The notes under the pieces were generated by a model, which searched no databases, was not told the origin of the DNA, and saw only the letters and a program-made list of their open reading frames with translations. Made by a program: the position numbers and the translations under genes. From contig JAGTJM010000010.1 in the NCBI GenBank assembly GCA_020747015.1, positions 186,001 through 250,000 of the forward strand: a DNA stretch of 64,000 bases, in the 5' to 3' direction. Shown here in pieces: positions 58,956 through 64,000 of the stretch (positions are counted from its first letter, which is position 1; every line of letters begins with the position of its first letter). The DNA comes from Pyrenochaeta sp. MPI-SDFR-AT-0127. Taxonomy: Eukaryota; Ascomycota; Dothideomycetes; Pleosporales; Cucurbitariaceae.

Positions 58956-59995
58956 ATGCTGACTTCCCCCTCGGTTCAAGGCGTCCGCTTGGCCACGTTG
59001 GAAGACCTTCACCGCATCTCCATTGTTGCCGCTGCCGCCTTCTTCTGGTCACCCACCTTCAGATTCCAGCGTCCTCGGCACATGGACTTTCCTGCTGATA
59101 CCGTGGCCTCTTACTTTGTCGAGTATGAAGCTGCAATCAGAAACCCCTTGTGCGTTGTACTGGTAGCTGAAGATGTGATTGACCAGCGCGAAGCCGAGCA
59201 CGTCTACGCTGCCCTTCGTTCTGCCTACCGAACTCATCCTCAACAACACCGAGGCATTGTTGGCGTCTGCAGTTTCACTCTGAAGCCCGGCTCTGGCTAC
59301 GTTGGCCACTTTCAACCTCAAAGTAACCATGCCCGTGTACCCACATCGTACACAGACATGCCTGCTACTGCTGCCAAATCTCCAACCCACCCAGCTACGA
59401 TGCGCCCAATCCGCGACTTGAAGAGAGACCAATGTGCCACCGCCCTTGAGGAATACAACGCCATCACGCGTCCGGCAAAGCTCGAGTATGCCTAAGCATG
59501 GTTGACGAGACCACAAGTTAACAATCATGCCTCAGACACCTTGCAGGCAAGATGCGCCTTTGTACTCTGGCAGTGGCTCCCTGCTACTGGCGCCGTGGCC
59601 ATGCTTCAAAGCTCGTCAGCTTCTGTACGCAGCTGGCCGATGCGGACGATGCAGTCCTGGTAAGCACGTGTACCTCGGGAATAAAAAACTTCCGTTGATG
59701 TGGTTCAGGGGGTCTCCGCAACACCAAGTGGTGCCATTGTTGTGGAGAAGGCCGGATTCCAGGAACACGACATCATCCACATCAAGCGATTACCCGTACA
59801 TGAGCAACCAACCCGCGAAGACTTTCAAAGTGCTCCAGATGTCAGCCTCTGGTACGTGTGATCAAAATCGAACTGCACCTTGTCAGTTACTGACTATATT
59901 TCGTGAACGGCAGGATCGGTGTTCGTTTGCCGAGGGGCGCGTCACCTTCCAGTGGCATCGTGAGTCGATCGGAGTCACCGATGGAGTCGCAATAA
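58956..59995 (+). CDS. GNAT-family N-acetyltransferase (292 aa)
   Basis: Exons in phase: 58956-59485, 59536-59659, 59709-59851 and 59914-59995. The first acceptor is the CTCAG at 59531-59535, not the nearby TTGCAG; only that choice keeps the frame. The N-terminus VRLATLEDLHRISIVAAAAF is the usual GNAT start (beta1-alpha1). KMRLCTLAVAPCYWRRGHAS is motif A (beta4-alpha3), with the RRGHA loop binding the acetyl-CoA pyrophosphate. GAIVVEKAGFQEHDI matches motif B. The last part LWIGVRLPRG is typical of a fungal subfamily. A 90-residue insert between beta2 and beta4 makes it longer than average. The acyl acceptor is unknown. Confidence 0.82.
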
Positions 59996-60412
59996 GCAGT
60001 GCGATCGGTGTGAGAACTTGGCGAGTTAATAACTCTGCTCGTACGCCAACTCGGGGCACGGGTGTGGTAAGTTTGATTCGGCTACCTAGCGTGCATCGTT
60101 CATTCAGGTCAATCCTCTTAGAATAAAAAAGTACGAGGATTATGATCAGGCATCAACACAATATATGCCCCGAAAAACCACGGCTTGACGCAATCTCAAC
60201 TCAACGTGGATTGTGCCCTATATGCGACTGCCTACAGACGTAAACTCTACACAAACGGAGAGATGCTCAGAAGATACATGCCGTTGATTGATCGCAACCA
60301 GCTCATATCCTAAATAACATTGGTGTATATAGGATTGCGCGGTGCGGCAAGAATCGGTGGCAGCAAGCCTAGGTGGAGTCAAATCCCTCACAAGCAGCAA
60401 AATCAAACGCTG
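59996..60412. other. Convergent 3' spacer
   Basis: 417 bases between convergent gene ends. AT-rich blocks are consistent with polyadenylation signals. Nothing gene-like is seen. Confidence 0.4.
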
Positions 60413-61082
60413 CTATTTCTTCTTCTTCGCCGACTTCTCATCCTCATTGTCGGCGTCCGTCTTCCTCTTGCCAGCGATGCGCGTAGATTTGCGCGTTCCC
60501 TCACTCCTCTCCAACCCCTTTCCCTTCAAAGTTCCCTCCTTCCTCTCCTGGCCACTCTTTGCTCCACTTTTGGTGCCATTCTTTTCCAGGTCGCTCTTTT
60601 GGTCCTTCTTCTTGCCTGTATTAGCCTTGGGCTTTTGCACGCTCGCAGGAGCGTCTTCCTTCTCCTCGTCAGGAGATACGCGATCAGAATGCTCAGTTTT
60701 TTTCTCCTCTGCCTTTTTCTTGCTTGACGGCTTCGGCTGTGGAGGACCCTTCTTAGGCTTGTTTTTAGACCCAGACTCGTTCTCATAACTGCCACCTTTC
60801 TTCTCCTAAAGTGGGCGCATAAATGTGAGTTAAAGATTTCACATGCTATGTATACACGATGGTCAAACTTACATATTCCTTGGACAGTTTGGCCGCCTAG
60901 GCAAACCGTTAGTACTGCAAATGGCCAAAGGTCAAAGTAAAGAAGTAATCAAGTCCCGTGCTCACCTTCCAAGCGCTCCATTGGCCTTTACCACTGCCGT
61001 CCTTGTTGGTTTCGTTCTTGACCTCTTCCTTGACCTTCTCCCGAAGCTTGGGGTCAGTGGGCTTTCCTTTACTGGACGGCAT
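60413..61082 (-). CDS. Conserved lysine-rich protein with a 24-nt microexon (177 aa)
   Basis: Exons (minus): 60966-61082, 60873-60896 and 60413-60805, all phase 0. The conserved N-terminus is MPSSKGKPTDPKLREKVKEE followed by VKNETNKDGSGKGQWSAWK. The 8-codon microexon gives AAKLSKEY, and the rest is lysine/glutamate-rich and disordered, ending NEDEKSAKKKK. I recall close N-termini in other filamentous ascomycetes but no function. The composition suggests a nuclear or nucleolar protein that binds nucleic acid, which is inference. Skipping the microexon keeps the frame, so two protein forms are possible. Confidence 0.78.
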
Positions 61083-62725
61083 TGTACTCGATAAGACCAA
61101 GTGAAGAAGAGAGCGTAGTAAGGAGGAGAGCTATGCACTCCACAAAATAGCCGTGTTCAGCTGTCTGCATGCATAGGGCTTTGTTTTGATGTGATTCGAC
61201 ATGACATCATGACTACGCGGAGGCACGTGCCTACACTCCTATCGCAACTAAGGGCGTTCATCATGCAGAGAATATGCCACATCAGTGGCAGCCACAAATC
61301 CATCTACGAGCTTTCCTATTTTGTCTTTGAAGCAAGTCTCTTACTCGGCTACTGCGCAGCGCTTTTGCATACGATGGATCCCCGTGAGCTCCGTCTCCTT
61401 TGATGCCACTAGATACACAACACGTAAATTCTCTGGTATGTCTGCCATGTTAGTTATATTCGACTTTCAATCAGGGTACATGTCTTCAACTGCTACGTTT
61501 CTATGATCCTAGACGTAGTAGGGTCCACACTGGTGGTCGGCTACAGGCGTGGTGGCGTAATCGGCTAGATCACGTTATCATAGACTACCAATTTGAACAT
61601 GTACCAGCTTCGTGTTACATTCAGATTGTAGCCTTGTGAGACCTTTTTGTTTTGAGCAACGTTTGAGAATATGTTCCAGCAAGTATAATGTTACACTTCG
61701 TCTAGCCTTCGAGACAAACAACGACGCCACTCCAACCTGTCCCATCGAAATGCTTCACTGCCTCTGGTGAGCAAATCTGAACCTCTATCCGGCCTCTCTG
61801 TCAGCCTTCTATTTGCATATCAACAAACGAAGGTCTGTAGGATCACCGTTTTAGATTTATTTACACCCTACTCAGACTCATAGCATTACATTCTGTTCTC
61901 GTCTGAACCACGCCGCCAAAGATAACCTCCAGCTTGTCCATTCCTCGCTGTCGTCGCCTAAACGTCTGAGAGCAATACATTACCGCTTGTGTAGTAAGAG
62001 CGTTTGGACAATGAATAGAGTAGGCCGTGGATGGATGGCGCTGACACTGTGGCTCAGAAATGTTCCACAGCCCCATGTCGCAACCCCATGTCGAGGTTTG
62101 ATCCTTGATGGGTTTCGCGTAGGCTCCAGATTATACACTCTCAACTGCCGATGCACGAGAGCCCGGCTTAAGATCAGAGTGCGAAGAGTGGATTTGCTTA
62201 TTGGTGTGCCTGATATGAAAGCTAGATGCAATATCTGGCCAATAAGTGTTGATTGGGCCCTAACTGAGGATTCTGCGGATCAATTTGTGTTAACGAACCA
62301 TCCTTAAAGACAGCTTACTACGAAACACGAGGACGCGAGAGCGAGGAGAGAGGACGGGGAGAGGGGCGAGGAAAATGTGCAATTTCAAGGCTAATGTTGG
62401 CGGCTGTCAAGCCCCGTGGTCGCGACCATGGCACTGCAGTATGTGCTATTATATAGCCCTCATCTTGATTCACAGTTTACAGTTTCCGTACTGATCACCT
62501 CGACGTACGTCGATTTGGCCGTACCGTCCTTCTATATTTTGAGTCGTCGCTCTGTTAATGCTCATCTCTGTATCTATTGCTCGTTCTGATGACCAGTCTT
62601 GGGTACTAGAAATATTTCCCCTGGTAGCACTTCGGATCGCTGCCAGACATAGTCATAGATTGGTCATTTTCAAGTTTTGTTCTATAGGAAATGTATTCCG
62701 CAATGATATGCATCCTTATTTTATC
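61083..62725. other. Spacer between lysine-rich gene and ferric reductase gene
   Basis: 1.6 kb without a recognisable gene. A purine-rich block (about 62318-62370, GAGAGGACGGGGAGAGGGGC) lies within the downstream part of the reductase gene. No open frame has family-like features. Confidence 0.4.
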
Positions 62726-64000
62726 TTAATATCCGAAACTCTCTGTGTGAAGATAGATTCCTTGCGCCCCAGTCCCTTTATGGACAGCACGTTCATCACT
62801 CAGGGAACAAACAGTCTGTTTCACGTCTGCCACGAGACCTTGAGGCCCGCATACCACGACTGCAGACTCTCCCCATGCTTGTTCAAGTGTCTTTCGAATG
62901 ATGTCCTTGACCTTTGGTCTTCCAGCAAAGATGGTTATTGAAGGATGGACCGGAAACGTCTGTTTCACGGAGGAAGAGGGCGTTGAAGATCCTTGCGAAG
63001 TTGTACGAGTCGCAACTGGGTCTGAGCAGCAACAGCAAGTTGCTTTGCTGGTGGAAGGGGCGCTCTCGTCCACGGTGTTTTGGCAACAGCATATTTCGTT
63101 CTGCGCGCAGGCGTTCTGCTTGTTCTCCTGAGGCTCTGAAGCGACGGCAGTCAGCTCTCGAATACCGTCTTTCTCGTTCTCTAGTTGATGATTTTGTTTT
63201 GCAATTTTCGAGCGGCTTCGGTACTCTGCTGTACTACGCTCAAAGTCGTTGTGTGAATCGAGGTTTGGTTTGGGGGTGGCCATCGTGGAGAACAGTGACC
63301 TATGCTCCTCAGTGAAAGAGTCGTCGCAGGTAACGTAGATGGTTAACTCGAGTTTGATATCCTTCAATCTGTCTTGTAAAGCCTGGAATTTTGCGTAAAT
63401 AGACGAAAGTTGTTCCGAAAACCAGACAAACTGGCTCTGACTCTTCACTACCCATACAAAGCGGACACGCCGTGTAGCGGAGCCACTGGGCTTCTTGAAA
63501 AACGATTCGGTCTCTTTCGTGGTGTCTAGAATGGCTTTTTCTTCCCAGCTTTGGGCGATATCGCCAAGTAAAGGAACTGTGAAAGCGGCACCACTGCTGC
63601 CCGCAAGTAATACAATACTATCGAATTGACGAAGTGGCCGTAGACAGCCGTAAGGCCCTTCGATAGTTACAGTTCTGTGCCTTCGCTATTGTCAGCCCAG
63701 TGACGCTCGAAAGTTGATGCTACGTGAGGTAATGTTCGGACATGTATTGACCGTATTACCTCTTCTAGTGGCGAAGGAGGGAAGGACGCAAAGCAAGACA
63801 TACCTCAAAGATGGTTCAACTACTCTATGCGATTTCTCGGCGTACTTGAAGAAGCGCCTTGTGCCACCATGTTCAGCCTTGACCAGGAACTCCATTCGCC
63901 CGTCTTCCGGAATCGATGCAATGGTGAAAGGATGACTTTGCAATGGCACAATCGAATGGCACGATAGAAATACATGTTGGCCAGGTCTCCAGTGAATAGG
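62726..64000 (-). CDS. Ferric reductase (FRE type), C-terminal part; 5' end outside the window
   Basis: Two exons are visible (minus): 63804-64000, which continues beyond the window, and 62726-63674, in phase across a 129-nt intron. The FAD-binding domain shows HWRPGQHVFLSCHSIVPLQS followed by HPFTIASIPEDG. Then VTIEGPYGCLRPL and IVLLAGSSGAAFTVPLL belong to the NADPH-binding domain, which ends VVVCGPQGLVADVKQ and a C-terminal ESFGY. The heme-bearing membrane helices should lie upstream, outside the window. Family members reduce extracellular Fe(III) or Cu(II) at the plasma membrane for uptake, moving electrons from cytosolic NADPH. Unusual: seven cysteines within 27 residues (NEICCCQNT ... 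KATCCCCSD) in the loop of the NADPH domain. Confidence 0.9.

Noticed and set aside
59486..59546. GNAT intron ending at TTGCAG (59546)
   Set aside because: It breaks the frame. The CTCAG acceptor ending at 59535 keeps it and adds HLAGKMRL.
1..64000. CRISPR arrays, bacterial operons or intact transposons
   Set aside because: The sequence is clearly eukaryotic. No regularly spaced repeats of CRISPR type and no transposase, reverse transcriptase or long terminal repeats were recognised.

Overview
The window is nuclear DNA of a filamentous ascomycete, most likely a Dothideomycete (Pleosporales-like). The reasons are intron-bearing eukaryotic genes with short introns (mostly 45-60 nt, GT...AG, CTAAC/CTGAC-like branch sites), short intergenic spacers, genes on both strands without operons, and families typical of Pezizomycotina: Zn2Cys6 regulator, Skt5-type chitin synthase regulator, TauD/TfdA-like dioxygenase, Gag1-like/DUF4050 protein and small cysteine-rich secreted proteins. 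The class-level assignment is inference. Exon joints below were worked out by hand from splice signals and reading-frame phase.

Layout. 1-4 kb: a compound trinucleotide repeat, then an 8-exon gene for an 812-residue secreted protein of unknown function. 4-16.8 kb: housekeeping block with an F-box protein, a Gag1-like clamp protein, RFC1 (minus) divergent from mitochondrial ribosomal protein uL16m (plus), sphingosine-1-phosphate lyase and a Y-family translesion polymerase. 17.6-26.4 kb: a serine-rich conserved protein, a 2-kb spacer, the ARMH3/DUF1741 protein, nicotinamide riboside kinase, Eaf3 and a Cnl2/Nkp2 kinetochore protein. 27.3-29.6 kb: a secreted GH5-like glycosidase with a cysteine-rich tail and a probable GC-AG intron. 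30-42.6 kb: a bHLH factor, Skt5/Chs4-like protein ending in a CaaX box, Cbp4, XPF/Rad1, eIF1A and a small conserved protein.

42.8-54 kb is different. It holds a frameshifted ankyrin-type gene, a 23-bp minisatellite, a small eight-cysteine secreted (effector-like) protein, a broken OTT_1508-like deaminase remnant and about 6 kb with no intact gene. It looks like an accessory, decaying island inserted among conserved genes. 54-64 kb: a TauD-like dioxygenase, a Zn2Cys6 regulator with five exons, a GNAT acetyltransferase, a lysine-rich conserved protein with a 24-nt microexon, and the 3' part of a ferric reductase that runs off the end of the window.

No tRNA, rRNA, CRISPR array or intact transposon was recognised. 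I found no multi-gene system that I can call new. The best leads are the unknown secreted protein at the left edge, the decaying island with its effector-like gene, and the cysteine clusters in the ferric reductase.
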